The notes: generated by a model from the sequence alone, not told the origin. 64,000 nt of DNA from VXLM01 sp965242665 (GCA_965242665.1 OZ251484.1:1550001-1614000); one strand, 5' to 3'. Shown: positions 52,534 through 62,107, counted from the stretch's first letter. Translations and numbers: made by a program.

Positions 52534-53604
52534 TCACTGGAAGTCGGCAGGCCGCTTGGGGCGTGCGGGGAGGAAGAAGCCTACTCCCCAGCTTAGGTGC
52601 ATGGTCGCGAGTATGACAGGGAGGAGGACGGCGGAGGCGTCTCTGCGGAGGAGGCCGACGACAACTGCGCCAAGCACTAGGGCGGCGACGTAGAAGGTGG
52701 GCATCGCCATCGCCGCGGCCAATGCCCAGTCCATGCCCGGCAGGAGTAGACTCGCCGTGCCCAACAGAGCGGAAGCGACCAACCCCAAGACGAGCAGGGG
52801 AGAGGCAAGGTGGCGGAGGCGCACCTCGGTCAGGTTTCCTTTCAGGGCCGCGGGTTTCCAGCGCCCATAGTCGAAGTATTGGCGCGCCAAGGCACGGAGG
52901 GCGCCGCGGGGGCGGTAGTACACGGTCATCGCTGGATCGAACCATACTAGGTCTCCACGCTTGCGCAGACGCCAGTTGAGCTCGCAGTCCTGGTTTCTGA
53001 CCAAGGCTGGATCGAACCCGCCGGCTGCATCCAAGGCGTCGCGCCGATATACGCCCAAGTAGAAGTTGTCGACTGGCCCTTCTGGGCCTCCCAGGCGGTA
53101 GCGGGCGTCGCCGGCGCCCAGGGGGGTGGTAATGGCCATGCCAACGGCGCGCTCGAAGGCCGTGTCTCCCTGCGGGCGCTGCCGCCCTCCCACGACGGCC
53201 GCTCCTGTCCTCTCCAGCGTGTCTACCGCCTGCCGCACGTACTCCGGGGTTAGCGCCGCATGGGTATCGCACCGCGCTACAATCCGGCCCGCGGCTGCTC
53301 GGAGCGCGACGTTGAGGCCGTTGGGGGTAGTCTGCTCCGGATTGGGGACGAGTCGCACGCTTGGATACTCGCGTCCGACCACCTCGGATGTTGCGCGCGA
53401 ATCCGACCCGTCGGCTACGATTATTTCCATTGGGCCGGCGTAGTCCTGCGCGAGTATCGAGTCGAGGGTGGACGCGATGGTTGCTTCTGCGTTGCGAGCC
53501 GGAACGATCACGGATACGAGGGGAAGGTCGACGGAACCCGGAGTGTCGTCTCGACCGTGGGGCGGAGGTTCAATTTCTTGGGGGCGGGATGCGTCCGTGC
53601 TCAT
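52534..53604 (-). CDS. Family-2 glycosyltransferase (ExoA-like)
   Basis: A 356-residue membrane-associated GT2. The nucleotide-sugar site begins VSVIVPARNAEATIASTLDS and continues with IIVADGSDSRATSEVV. RCDTHAALTPEYV supplies the D-x-H metal motif, and RNQDCELNWRLRKRG is the acceptor/base motif. Hydrophobic segments at 255-330 are the C-terminal membrane anchor. The closest-looking class is ExoA-type exopolysaccharide transferases. It lies directly downstream of a sugar-phosphate transferase on the same strand, so the pair may start an exopolysaccharide or lipid-linked oligosaccharide. Confidence 0.85.
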   Translation of the reverse strand: MSTDASRPQEIEPPPHGRDDTPGSVDLPLVSVIVPARNAEATIASTLDSILAQDYAGPMEIIVADGSDSRATSEVVGREYPSVRLVPNPEQTTPNGLNVALRAAAGRIVARCDTHAALTPEYVRQAVDTLERTGAAVVGGRQRPQGDTAFERAVGMAITTPLGAGDARYRLGGPEGPVDNFYLGVYRRDALDAAGGFDPALVRNQDCELNWRLRKRGDLVWFDPAMTVYYRPRGALRALARQYFDYGRWKPAALKGNLTEVRLRHLASPLLVLGLVASALLGTASLLLPGMDWALAAAMAMPTFYVAALVLGAVVVGLLRRDASAVLLPVILATMHLSWGVGFFLPARPKRPADFQ

Positions 53605-53646
53605 GGGGGTGGCCTCATTGCAGTACTGTGCAGGGTCGGCGGGGCA

Positions 53647-54276
53647 TCACTGCGGCCGGCGCGCTTTGTTCCTGGTGACGCAGGCTGCCAGAACACCAAG
53701 GGCAGCCTTCACGATGACGGCGGCGTCCGAGAGGAACGAGCGATGCGCCAAGTAATCGAGATCCAACCGCAGGGTATCGGGCAGCACTGCGCTCAGGTAA
53801 TACTCTTCCACGTTTGCGCCGGCCTGTTCCAGGATATCCGCTTGGTTCAGGTATGCGATGGTGCCGGGGCCTACGAGGCCTGGGCGGTCATCGAACACTC
53901 GTCGTTGTTCTGCGGTGTAATGGGCGAAGTAGCGGGGGTCTTGGGGCCGAGCGCCAACCAGGCTCATGTCTCCTTTCAAGACGTTCCAAAATTGGGGTAA
54001 TTCGTCCATCTTGCTCCTGCGGAGAAATCGGCCTACTCCCGTAATGCGCGGGTCGCCCGCTCGGGTGATGCGCGGGGACGAGGGGGAGACGCCGTCGCGC
54101 ATGGATCGGAACTTGTACATTACGAAGGTCTGCCCCTTCCAGCCGACCCGTGGCGCGCGGTACAACGCGGGGCCGGGCGAGGTTGCCTTGACCAGGAGCG
54201 CCAGACAGAGCAGAAGGGGCGAGAGCAGGACGAGGCTGCCTCCGGCCGCAACGATATCGAAGACGCGTCTCAGCAT
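53647..54276 (-). CDS. Bacterial sugar transferase (PglC/WcaJ C-terminal type)
   Basis: A short-form polyprenyl-phosphate sugar phosphotransferase of 209 residues. One reentrant or membrane helix (FDIVAAGGSLVLLSPLLLCL) is followed by FVMYKFRSMRDG, RSKMDELPQFWNVLKGDMSL (D-E in the catalytic D-E pair) and VGARP, and later GLVGPGTIAYLNQ. It adds a sugar-1-phosphate to undecaprenyl phosphate to start glycan assembly. The frame is open to 54375; ATG 54276 fits the family but has no clear ribosome site. Confidence 0.85.
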   Translation of the reverse strand: MLRRVFDIVAAGGSLVLLSPLLLCLALLVKATSPGPALYRAPRVGWKGQTFVMYKFRSMRDGVSPSSPRITRAGDPRITGVGRFLRRSKMDELPQFWNVLKGDMSLVGARPQDPRYFAHYTAEQRRVFDDRPGLVGPGTIAYLNQADILEQAGANVEEYYLSAVLPDTLRLDLDYLAHRSFLSDAAVIVKAALGVLAACVTRNKARRPQ

Positions 54277-54505
54277 CTGCACCGACCGTGGATGCAGGGA
54301 ATCGTGCAGACGGCAAGAGACATGGAGGAAGAGGAGAACTCCGTGTGCAATGCCCCCCCTTGAACGAGCCTTCATACTGAGGAGCCGCGGCTCCCTTGGA
54401 ATATCATATCATAGGCGGCGCGTCGTGCCGTATGCAGGCGCGGTGCAGGTCGATTTACCGCGGTGTAGGTATGACTATGGGTGCACGGCGGCTGCGGGGC
54501 GCTAG

Positions 54506-54720
54506 ATTCCCGCCTTCGCGGGAATGACGGTAGGGGGCAGGAATGTCGGCACCGGAGGGCGGGAATACAGCCGGGAGGGCAGAGGCATGGCGGGAATGTG
54601 ACAGCAGGGAGGGGAGAGGCATAACGGCAGGAGAGCGGGAATGGGGCGGGAATGACGGCGGGAATGTGACGACAGGGAGGCGGGAATGACGTCAGGGAGG
54701 GCAGGAATGTGACGACAGGA
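54506..54720. repeat. Repeat element R9: hairpin plus degenerate GGGAATG array
   Basis: Hairpin ATTCCCGC-CTTC-GCGGGAAT at about 54507, then a diverged array (GGCAGGAATGTCGGC, GGGAGGGCGGGAATACAG and similar). It has lost the regular period seen elsewhere. No gene is present in 54277-55002 other than this and the minisatellite that follows. Confidence 0.6.
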
Positions 54721-54741
54721 GAATACAACAGTATGGAGGCA

Positions 54742-54890
54742 ACCTGGCCGGGATAGATCGAACGGAACTCTGTGGGGGCATCCTGCCAAGGATGGATTGA
54801 TTGGAACTCTGTGGGGGCATCCTGCCGGGATAGATCGAGCGGGACTCTGTGGGGGCATCCTGCCGGGATAGATCGAGCGGGACTCTGTTG
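54742..54890. repeat. 38/39-bp minisatellite, four copies
   Basis: The unit GGAACTCTGTGGGGGCATCC, then TGCCGGGATAGATCGAGC, starts at 54764, 54803, 54841 and 54879. The first spacing is 39 bp and the later ones 38 bp. GATAGATCGAACGGAACTC also carries the GAACGGAAC end of the repeat family, so the tandem may have grown from a fragment of an element end. Confidence 0.75.
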
Positions 54891-55002
54891 CGATCTCTAT
54901 GGTATGATCATCGGTATTGGGCTGGTCGAATTGCGTGGCCGGAATCCATCTTCACAGGTCGTCGGTTCTCCCGTGAGCATCCTCTCGCCCCGGCTCTGAA
55001 AC

Positions 55003-57381
55003 ATGAATCCCCTCGACAGACTCGAGTCCGTGCTACGATCCGCGTGGCTTCCCCTCGCCCTGCTCCTGCTTGCGATGTCGACGGTCTTCATCTTCGGCGG
55101 GGACCGAGGGTACTTCTACCGACCAGCGGGCTATCACAACAATATGTCCGCGCAACACCTGACGATAGCCGTTAACCTCTCCCCCGAACACGGCTTCCAG
55201 CGGTTCTATAATAGGTGGTTCAAGGACGATGACGGCGCCATCCGTTCCGCGCCGTACAACCGCTTCCCGCCGGGCGGCTACTTGCTCATGAAGGCGGCCA
55301 CCCTGCCAGCCTCCGATAACCCGTCTGCTCAACTCACCGCCGCCAGAATCCTCATGCTGCTGTTCTTCACCGCGATAGCAGTCCTTGCGTATCTCTCGCT
55401 CAGCCGCCTCACATCCAACCGGTGGATCGCACTGACGGCTACACTGCTAGCATTCTCGTCGTATTACCTGCTCTACTTCAACGACATGACGGCCAACGAG
55501 GGAATCATCGATCTCTTCGGTGTGATGTTGGTCTTCCACGGCATGGTCGTCTTCGTGCAGGAAGGCCGCTTCCGCCAGCTGGTCATCAAGGCGTGCATCG
55601 CGCTGCTGCTGGGGTGGCACGTCTTGGCCCTGCTGCTGCCATTCGTCATCTTCGGGCTTGCGAGCGATCTTCTGCAGGGGCGTTCTGCCGCAGTCATGTC
55701 AGGCAGGCATATTGCGTCCGCGCTGCTTCGCAGCCGTTCCCTGCTGCTGGGCGCAGTTGCGCTGGCGTTCGGCCTGGCCGTCCTCACCTTCAACTTCACG
55801 ATGGAGTACGCTGCGTTGGGCGGGGAAACACCGCTGACGGAGTTGCCGTCCTTCCAGTCTATGCTGCAGCGCTCCGGAGTGGACTCCGAATTCAACGCCG
55901 CGTCCGCGGACGAACTATCGTGGCGCCCTTTCCTAGAAGGACAGGTTCGCAGCATCCTCAGAATGTTCATTCCCTATTCCCTGCTTGGCTCTCTGGGGTA
56001 TCACGGCGCTGTGGCCGAAAGCCCAACGTGGTTATCGAACCGCCTCGCCGTCGTCCTCGGAATCGCCCTCTCCGCCGCGTGTCTCATCGGCTCACTGTTC
56101 GTCCGTCCAAGAATCCTGTTCGTTACCCTGGCGTCGTTCGGTTTCTTCTGGGCCCTGCCTATGCGTCACAATACTGCACTCAATGATTTCGAGAGCATCT
56201 ACTATATCGGCCTCCCATTGGTCTTCTTCGCTCTCGCGCTGCTCTTGGCGAGGCGGCTGACCAATCGAGACGGCGTCATCACCGCGGCTGTGGTCATTGC
56301 GATGCTGCTCTTCGTGGTATCCAGCTTCCAGATGAGCCGCGTCGGGTACAACGTAAAGGCGGATCCGGCAGCGAGGGATGCGGTGCAGGACATCCTCGCC
56401 ATGCGCGAGCTGACTGCAGGAGAAATCGTCATCGTCCCCCGTATCGGCGGGGACTACAGATGGTTCGCCGAATCCGCACGCTTCGCGTTGGACTACTATC
56501 TGAACTCGAGCCACGTCAATTACCGCATCCTTTCCCTCACCGCCCCTCAAGGATTCATCGTCATGCACGAACGCGTCGACTCGGATGCACTGCTCACTCC
56601 CCAGAACCAGTACCTCTTCCTCTACGATGCGCACGGCCTGACCGCGAGTCTGACCGCATCGTATCGCTCAGCGTATCCATCGGTCGTATCGGGCGAGCCT
56701 CTGGCGCGCAAGGATTTCGACGTGTATCTCGAGGACAAGACGATGTACTACCTCAAGGAACCCTGCGAACCCGATGACACCAAGGCATCCTTCTTCCTGC
56801 ACGTCTTCCCTGCGGACTTCGACGATCTGCCCTACCCCCGAAGGGAGCACAGATTCGACAACCTCGACTTTGGCTTCGACGAGCGCGGCGCACTGTTCGA
56901 CGGCAAATGTATGGCCAGAGTCGGTCTCCCGCAGTACGACATCGCAGGGATTCGCATAGGTCAAGTCCGCGGCGATGGAGCGGCGGTTTGGAGTATAGCG
57001 CATGTCGTGCAAGCGCCCAAACTCATCTCCGCGTACTCATCGATCACTTCCAACGAACCCGTTGCGCGCTCGGAGTTCGACGTGTACATCCGTGGGGGCA
57101 ATCTGTACTACGTCAAGGAGCCGTGCGACGGCGCTGACGTGCAGACTAGCTTCTTCTTGCACGTCGTCCCTGCAGACGAGGACGATCTTCCAGACGACCG
57201 CAGGCAGCATGGCTTCGACAACCTCGACTTTGGCTTCGACGAGCGCGGCGTACTATTCGACGGCAAGTGTCTGGCCGGCGTCGGTCTTCCGCAGTACGGC
57301 ATCGCGCGGATCGTCACCGGGCAGTTCGGCGGCGCCGGCCGCGTTTGGGAGGTGGAGTTCGCCCCGGACGCGCGAGAGTGA
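55003..57381 (+). CDS. Large polytopic membrane protein with duplicated C-terminal domain (GT-C-like)
   Basis: A 792-residue protein. Residues 1-430 contain about ten membrane helices with an ER/DR-type loop region (GDRGYFYRPAG, RFPPGGYLLMKAATLP), suggesting a GT-C-like membrane glycosyltransferase (inferred). From about 560 to 790 are two copies of one domain, 120 residues apart: MYYLKEPC...FFLHVFPADFDDLPYPRR... FDNLDFGFDERGALFDGKC and YYVKEPC...FFLHVVPADEDDLPDDRR. The 120-codon offset is exact, with long identical DNA stretches, so the copy is recent. It follows the polysaccharide genes but is on the other strand. Confidence 0.65.
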   Translation: MNPLDRLESVLRSAWLPLALLLLAMSTVFIFGGDRGYFYRPAGYHNNMSAQHLTIAVNLSPEHGFQRFYNRWFKDDDGAIRSAPYNRFPPGGYLLMKAATLPASDNPSAQLTAARILMLLFFTAIAVLAYLSLSRLTSNRWIALTATLLAFSSYYLLYFNDMTANEGIIDLFGVMLVFHGMVVFVQEGRFRQLVIKACIALLLGWHVLALLLPFVIFGLASDLLQGRSAAVMSGRHIASALLRSRSLLLGAVALAFGLAVLTFNFTMEYAALGGETPLTELPSFQSMLQRSGVDSEFNAASADELSWRPFLEGQVRSILRMFIPYSLLGSLGYHGAVAESPTWLSNRLAVVLGIALSAACLIGSLFVRPRILFVTLASFGFFWALPMRHNTALNDFESIYYIGLPLVFFALALLLARRLTNRDGVITAAVVIAMLLFVVSSFQMSRVGYNVKADPAARDAVQDILAMRELTAGEIVIVPRIGGDYRWFAESARFALDYYLNSSHVNYRILSLTAPQGFIVMHERVDSDALLTPQNQYLFLYDAHGLTASLTASYRSAYPSVVSGEPLARKDFDVYLEDKTMYYLKEPCEPDDTKASFFLHVFPADFDDLPYPRREHRFDNLDFGFDERGALFDGKCMARVGLPQYDIAGIRIGQVRGDGAAVWSIAHVVQAPKLISAYSSITSNEPVARSEFDVYIRGGNLYYVKEPCDGADVQTSFFLHVVPADEDDLPDDRRQHGFDNLDFGFDERGVLFDGKCLAGVGLPQYGIARIVTGQFGGAGRVWEVEFAPDARE

Positions 57382-57408
57382 CGCGGGTCGTCGGACGAGG
57401 GCCGCCAG

Positions 57409-57508
57409 ATTCCCGCCTTCGCGGGAATGACGGAAGGGGTCTGAGAATGATGGGGTGGGTGTGGGAATGACACGAGGGGTGTGGAAATGATGGGGTGAGG
57501 GAGTGGGA
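57409..57508. repeat. Repeat element R10: short copy
   Basis: Hairpin ATTCCCGC-CTTC-GCGGGAAT at about 57410 and about three degenerate GGGAATGA units, then GCAACCTGCTGCGATAAGGG and GGAACCG at 57550 as a diverged right end. Confidence 0.6.
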
Positions 57509-57593
57509 GGTGGATTTCGGATGCGGGGGCAACCTGCTGCGATAAGGGATATGGAACCGACGGCGCGAGTCCGGTATATGCGTGCAGACTCGG

Positions 57594-57602
57594 TGATATA
57601 CT
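57594..57602 (+). promoter_or_regulatory. Extended -10 promoter upstream of the SLOG-enolase genes
   Basis: GTGATATACT at 57593-57602 with TG-A-TATACT. The predicted start is near 57609, giving a 30-base leader with AGGAGAG. Confidence 0.6.
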
Positions 57603-57638
57603 AATCCAACGAACGCGCATCTGCGCTAGGAGAGCGAC

Positions 57639-58172
57639 ATGATAATCTCCGTCGTCGGGGAGGCAAGCCCTTCACCCGAGGTCGCCGCCCTTGCCGAGGA
57701 GACAGGGGCGGAGCTGGGCCGGAGGGGGATTACGCTCGTGTGCGGCGGCGGGCAGGGAGTGATGGAAGCGGCTTGCCGCGGAGCGAAGTCCACAGGTGGA
57801 GCGACGGTCGGGATACTGCCATCGAGCGATTTCACTACCGCCAATCGTTGGGTCGACATTCCCATTCCAACGGGTATGGGACAAGGAAGAAACGTGATCG
57901 TCGTCCGCAGCGGCAGGGCGGTGATCGCGGTGGGAGGGCGGTACGGCACGCTTTCGGAGATCGGTCATGCATTGAAGGCCGGCATCCCAGTCGTGGGGCT
58001 TCGCACATGGGAGCTGTCGAAGGCCGGACGTGCGGACTCCTCCATCATCGCCGCGGATGGCGCGGTAGACGCAGTCGAAAAGGCGGTGCGAGCGGCGGGT
58101 CTTCCCTGGTCCGCACACGTGACGGAAGACGGGGAGGCGACGGCGGACATGAGAGGAGCGACGTGCCGGTAA
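57639..58172 (+). CDS. SLOG/LOG-like Rossmann protein (TIGR00725 type)
   Basis: A 177-residue nucleotide-binding-fold protein: IISVVGEASPSPEVAALAEE, LVCGGGQGVMEAACRGAKS (G-G-G-x-G-x-M-E/D-A) and GYGTLSE-like GGRYGTLSEIGHALKAG (here G-G-R-Y-G-T-L-S-E). This is the DprA/LOG-like TIGR00725 family. LOG proteins cleave cytokinin nucleotides, but bacterial relatives have unclear roles. ATG preceded by AGGAGAG. It overlaps the enolase start by 10 bases. Confidence 0.8.
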   Translation: MIISVVGEASPSPEVAALAEETGAELGRRGITLVCGGGQGVMEAACRGAKSTGGATVGILPSSDFTTANRWVDIPIPTGMGQGRNVIVVRSGRAVIAVGGRYGTLSEIGHALKAGIPVVGLRTWELSKAGRADSSIIAADGAVDAVEKAVRAAGLPWSAHVTEDGEATADMRGATCR

Positions 58173-59449
58173 TATCCCGCGTAATTGGACGAGAGATTCT
58201 GGACTCTAGGGGCAATCCGACGGTCGAGGTCGACGTATTCCTCGATACGGGCGCATGGGGTCGAATGGCGGCGCCGTCGGGGGCGAGCACGGGAGCAAGC
58301 GAGGCCATCGAACTCAGAGACGGGGACGAGTCTCGCTACGGGGGATACGGGGTCTTGCGGGCTGTCCGGAACGTCAATGACAGGATTGCACGCGCGGTCG
58401 TTGGACATGACGCATACGACCAGGCGGGTGTGGACCGGTTGCTGATCGACCTCGACGGGACGGACGATAAGTCCAATCTCGGGGCGAACGCGATCCTCGG
58501 AGTGTCAGGAGCGGTGGCGCACGCTGCGGCCGCGGGCATGTCGACGCCGCTCTACCGGTCGATTGCGCCGGGCAGCGGCTTCACGATGCCGGTGCCGATG
58601 TTCAACGTTCTGAACGGCGGCAGGCACGCGGACGACTCCACAGATTTTCAAGAGTTCATGGTCGTCCCGGTGGGGTTCGATACCTTCCGTGAGTCCGTGC
58701 GTGCGGGCTCCGAGGTCTACCACTCTCTGCGCCGGCTGCTGCGTGACCGCGGATTTGGAACGACGGTCGGAGACGAGGGGGGGCCGGCCCCCAGCGGGGT
58801 AAGCAATCGAGGCGCTATGAGCATCGTGGTGGAGGCAATCGAGGCGGCGGGGTATCGGCCGGGGGAGCAGTGCTGCATCGCCTTGGACGTCGCCGCGAGC
58901 GAGCTGCGGCATGAGGAATCCTACGTACTCACAAGAGACCGCAGCATCTTGTCTTCCGAGGAGCTCATCGACACCTACGAGCGGTACGTCGAGGAGTTCC
59001 CCATCGTCAGCATTGAGGACGGCATGGCGGAGGACGACTGGGATGGGTGGGCGTCGCTCATGGCGCGGGTCGGCGGGCGGGTTCAGATCGTCGGAGACGA
59101 TCTCTTCACTACGAACCCGGCTCTGATTCGGAAGGGCATCGAGCGCAACGCCGCCAACTCGGTGCTCATCAAGCTCAACCAGATCGGCACAGTGACTGAG
59201 ACACTGGAGGCCGTTCGCCTAACACAGGATACGGGCTGGGGGGTCGTCATCAGCCATCGATCCGGCGAGACCGAGGATACGACCATCGCAGACCTTGCGG
59301 TCGGAACTGCGTCTGGGCAGATCAAGGCTGGAGCGCCGTCCCGCGGCGAGCGCACCGCCAAGTACAACCGACTCGTCAGAATCGAGGAGGAGCTGAACGG
59401 TGAGGCGAGATACGCCGGGCGCGAGGTCTACCAAGCTTACGTTAGGTGA
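58163..59449 (+). CDS. eno: Enolase
   Basis: A 428-residue 2-phosphoglycerate dehydratase of glycolysis. The family signatures appear in order: ISRVIGREILDSRGNPTVEV, PSGASTGASEAIELRDGD, MFNVLNGGRHADDSTDFQEF, SIEDGMAEDDWDGW, VGDDLFTTNP, NSVLIKLNQIGTVTETLEA and VVISHRSGETEDTTIAD. GTG 58163 is chosen because it fits the family start (PVISRVIGREI) and has AGGAG before it; the frame is open much further upstream. It overlaps the SLOG gene by 10 bases. Confidence 0.95.
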   Translation: MPVISRVIGREILDSRGNPTVEVDVFLDTGAWGRMAAPSGASTGASEAIELRDGDESRYGGYGVLRAVRNVNDRIARAVVGHDAYDQAGVDRLLIDLDGTDDKSNLGANAILGVSGAVAHAAAAGMSTPLYRSIAPGSGFTMPVPMFNVLNGGRHADDSTDFQEFMVVPVGFDTFRESVRAGSEVYHSLRRLLRDRGFGTTVGDEGGPAPSGVSNRGAMSIVVEAIEAAGYRPGEQCCIALDVAASELRHEESYVLTRDRSILSSEELIDTYERYVEEFPIVSIEDGMAEDDWDGWASLMARVGGRVQIVGDDLFTTNPALIRKGIERNAANSVLIKLNQIGTVTETLEAVRLTQDTGWGVVISHRSGETEDTTIADLAVGTASGQIKAGAPSRGERTAKYNRLVRIEEELNGEARYAGREVYQAYVR

Positions 59450-59489
59450 ATGACCCGTCGGGGCGAGACTGCGCGCCGGTGAACGGCGT

Positions 59490-60518
59490 CTATCCGAGGC
59501 CGAACACGAGGACGCTTGCGACAGCGTATAGGCCGACCAGCACCACGGATTCGATGGTCACTGCCCATTGCCGCTCCTTGGCGGGCAGACTGACGACGGC
59601 AAGAACGATGACGGATGTCATCAGAATGGCGAATACGCCGGTCAGGATGTGTACGGAGGATACCTCGCTCCAGATGGAGCCGCTGGAATGAACCGCTCCG
59701 TACGCCACGTCGTCCAGGAACAGGACGAACCCCATGTTGAACAGGTTGCTGCCCAGCAAGTTGGTTATGGCCAGCTCGGGGGCGGCGATGCGGAGGGCTG
59801 CGAAGGAAGTGGCCAGCTCGGGGAGGGACGTCGCGGCGGCGAGGAACTGCGTGCCCATGAAGCTCGCTTGCCATCCCATTGCGTCGGCGAGCCAGCCGCT
59901 CACGAACGAAAGCCAGACGGCCGCTCCGACGACGATGGACGCGGACACGGCGTACACTGCGATATGGCGGGACAGGCGGGCGGAAGCGTACTGCTCTGCC
60001 TTCTCATCGGTCGCTTCGATTTGCTCCACCTTCTGGCCGAATATGTAGATGAAGTACATGGCGAGGCCGAACACGGCGATCACTACCAGGGACAGTGGAC
60101 TAATTGGCCATCCATCAAGGATCGAAGTCATGTCGTGGATGAGAAGGGATATGGTCCCCAGCGCGATGACCATGATTCCCATGGTCGCTATCACGACCGA
60201 CGTCATGCCGACGTAGGTCAGGAGGTGCCGGTTCCACCACAAGAGATCCATCAGGCCGATGATGAGCAGATTGAAAAGGTTGCTTCCGAATGCGCCGCCG
60301 ACCGCAAGGTCGGGCGTGCCGACGAGGGAGGCCGCGCTTACGCCGGTGACCAGCTCTGGCAGGGAGGTAGCCGTGGCCAGCAGCACCACACCGACGAATG
60401 AACGTCCAAGCCCCGTCTTGATCGCGATGACGTCGGACGACCTGGCCAGGTACAACGACGCGCCAAGGATTACGGCTGCCGCAATGCCCAACTGCGTCCA
60501 GAGAATCGCTAGTTGCAT
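59490..60518 (-). CDS. Na+/Ca2+ exchanger family (CaCA) membrane protein
   Basis: A 342-residue, ten-helix antiporter of the calcium/cation exchanger superfamily. The two alpha-repeats are visible: VGVVLLATATSLPELVTG, followed by AFGSNLFNLLIIG, and QFLAAATSLPELATSF, followed by LLGSNLFNMGFV. The E/S/P/N residues of these repeats bind the ions. It resembles YrbG-like bacterial exchangers. Its start is 16 bases after the lysA stop, so the two may be co-transcribed on the minus strand. Confidence 0.9.
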   Translation of the reverse strand: MQLAILWTQLGIAAAVILGASLYLARSSDVIAIKTGLGRSFVGVVLLATATSLPELVTGVSAASLVGTPDLAVGGAFGSNLFNLLIIGLMDLLWWNRHLLTYVGMTSVVIATMGIMVIALGTISLLIHDMTSILDGWPISPLSLVVIAVFGLAMYFIYIFGQKVEQIEATDEKAEQYASARLSRHIAVYAVSASIVVGAAVWLSFVSGWLADAMGWQASFMGTQFLAAATSLPELATSFAALRIAAPELAITNLLGSNLFNMGFVLFLDDVAYGAVHSSGSIWSEVSSVHILTGVFAILMTSVIVLAVVSLPAKERQWAVTIESVVLVGLYAVASVLVFGLG

Positions 60519-60533
60519 TTCCGAAGGAGCATC

Positions 60534-61856
60534 CTACACTACGTCGAGCGACATCAGATCCGCGAAGGTCTCGCGCCGGCGTATGAGTTTCGCCTGGCCG
60601 CCGCCCACCATGACCATGGCAGGACGGGGGTTCATATTGTACACGCTTGCCATGGATGGAGCATACGCTCCTGATGATGGGACGGCCACGATGTCGCCGG
60701 GCTCGACGGGAGGCAGCTTGACATCTCTCACGAGGATGTCGCCCGACTCGCAGTACTTGCCCGCGAGAGTGACCACTTCGGCCGGCTCTTCATCCATGCG
60801 GTTGGCGACTACTGCCTCATAGGCCGCGTCATACAGCGCGGGGCGGATGTTGTCTCCCATTCCGCCATCCAGGGACACGTACTTCCGCACAGTCGGGATG
60901 TCCTTGATCGCCCCGACTGTGTACAGCGCGACGCCCGCGCGCCCGACGATCGATCTGCCCGGTTCGATGACCAGCGTCGGCTCTCCAAAACCCAGATCTG
61001 CACAGCGTGCCTTCATCGCGGAGGTTATCACGTCGGCGTAGGAGCCGACCGGCGGCGGGAGCTTATCCCGCAGGTAGCCGATGGCGAACCCTCCTCCCGG
61101 GCTGAACTCTCGCAACTCCAACCCATCCCGCTTGAACGGCTCGAGGTACGTAAGAATCGCGTCGACGGCGATGGAGTACGGCTCCAGCTCGAAGATCGGT
61201 GATCCAAGGTGGAAGTGGATGCCAATCAGGTCAAGGTTCGGCGCGGCAAGCGAACGCCGAATAGCCTCTGCGGCGTCGCCGGACTCGATGGAGAATCCGA
61301 ACTTGCTGTCCAGGATGCCGGTGGTCGTCATCACGTGGGTGTGAGGGTCGACGCTCGGGGAGAGGCGCAACAGTATCTCCTGACTCGATCCGCGTCGACG
61401 CGCCTCGTTGTCCAACAGCTCCAACTCGTAGAAGCTGTCGACCACGAAGCGGCCCACGCCCTCATCCAAGGCGTAGGAGACCTCGTCAGGCGTCTTATTG
61501 TTTCCGTGGAAGTACAGGTTGGCAGGGTCTGCGCCCCCTGCCTTTGCTACTGCTATCTCGCCCGCGGATACCACGTCCATCCCCAGCCCCTCCTCTGTGA
61601 CGAGCCGAGCGATGGATGGGTTGGCAAACGCCTTCGACGCATACAGTATCTTCGTCCTTGCGTAGCGGGACTCGAACTCCGAGACGAATTCTCGACACAT
61701 TGAACGCATCGTCCACTCGTCGAACACGTACAATGGAGAACCATACTCGGACAATAGGTCGAGCACGTCGACCCCGCCAAGGGTCAAACGCGCAGAGGCA
61801 CCGATCTCGGCCGTCATTGGAAACACTGATTCGTTCTCGAATGTCACTGCCTGCAT
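60534..61856 (-). CDS. lysA: Diaminopimelate decarboxylase
   Basis: A 440-residue PLP enzyme converting meso-diaminopimelate to lysine. Landmarks are YGSPLYVFDEWTMRSMCREF, KILYASKAFANPSIARL (PLP-binding Lys), DVVSAGEIAVAKAGGA, KFGFSIESGD, the PLP-phosphate Gly-rich loop FSPGGGFAIGYL, EPGRSIVGRAG and the C-terminal CESGDILVRDVKLP (the Cys-Glu-Ser of the active site). Upstream of it is a 250-base gap before obg. The lysine pathway's first enzyme, lysC, is at 26 kb. Confidence 0.95.
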   Translation of the reverse strand: MQAVTFENESVFPMTAEIGASARLTLGGVDVLDLLSEYGSPLYVFDEWTMRSMCREFVSEFESRYARTKILYASKAFANPSIARLVTEEGLGMDVVSAGEIAVAKAGGADPANLYFHGNNKTPDEVSYALDEGVGRFVVDSFYELELLDNEARRRGSSQEILLRLSPSVDPHTHVMTTTGILDSKFGFSIESGDAAEAIRRSLAAPNLDLIGIHFHLGSPIFELEPYSIAVDAILTYLEPFKRDGLELREFSPGGGFAIGYLRDKLPPPVGSYADVITSAMKARCADLGFGEPTLVIEPGRSIVGRAGVALYTVGAIKDIPTVRKYVSLDGGMGDNIRPALYDAAYEAVVANRMDEEPAEVVTLAGKYCESGDILVRDVKLPPVEPGDIVAVPSSGAYAPSMASVYNMNPRPAMVMVGGGQAKLIRRRETFADLMSLDVV

Positions 61857-62089
61857 TGCCTCTCTTCACTCCATACTGTCAACATCTCCTGGACTCAGCG
61901 CGGGAATTCTGTGGATAGCGCACCAACACAATGTGGACAACCGAGGAGCATCGTCGACGCTCACAATTGATCCATTAGAATCGCACACACTGTCAACAGT
62001 ATACTCACACCCGTGGGCAATGGGTACCGACGTCTACATCGTCGGTCGGGAGGGTTCTCCAACATTTCAACACATATACTATTACTGAC

Positions 62090-62098
62090 TGTTATACT
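62090..62098 (+). promoter_or_regulatory. Extended -10 promoter of obg, near-leaderless
   Basis: TGTTATACT at 62090-62098, ending 9 bases before the ATG; predicted leader 3 bases. A second CATATACTATT lies at 62073-62083 and would give a leader of about 20 bases. Confidence 0.5.
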
Positions 62099-62107
62099 CT
62101 TATAGGG

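Noticed and set aside
57740..58162. Upstream extension of the enolase frame
   Set aside because: Overlaps the SLOG gene in another frame; enolase's conserved N-terminus starts at GTG 58163.
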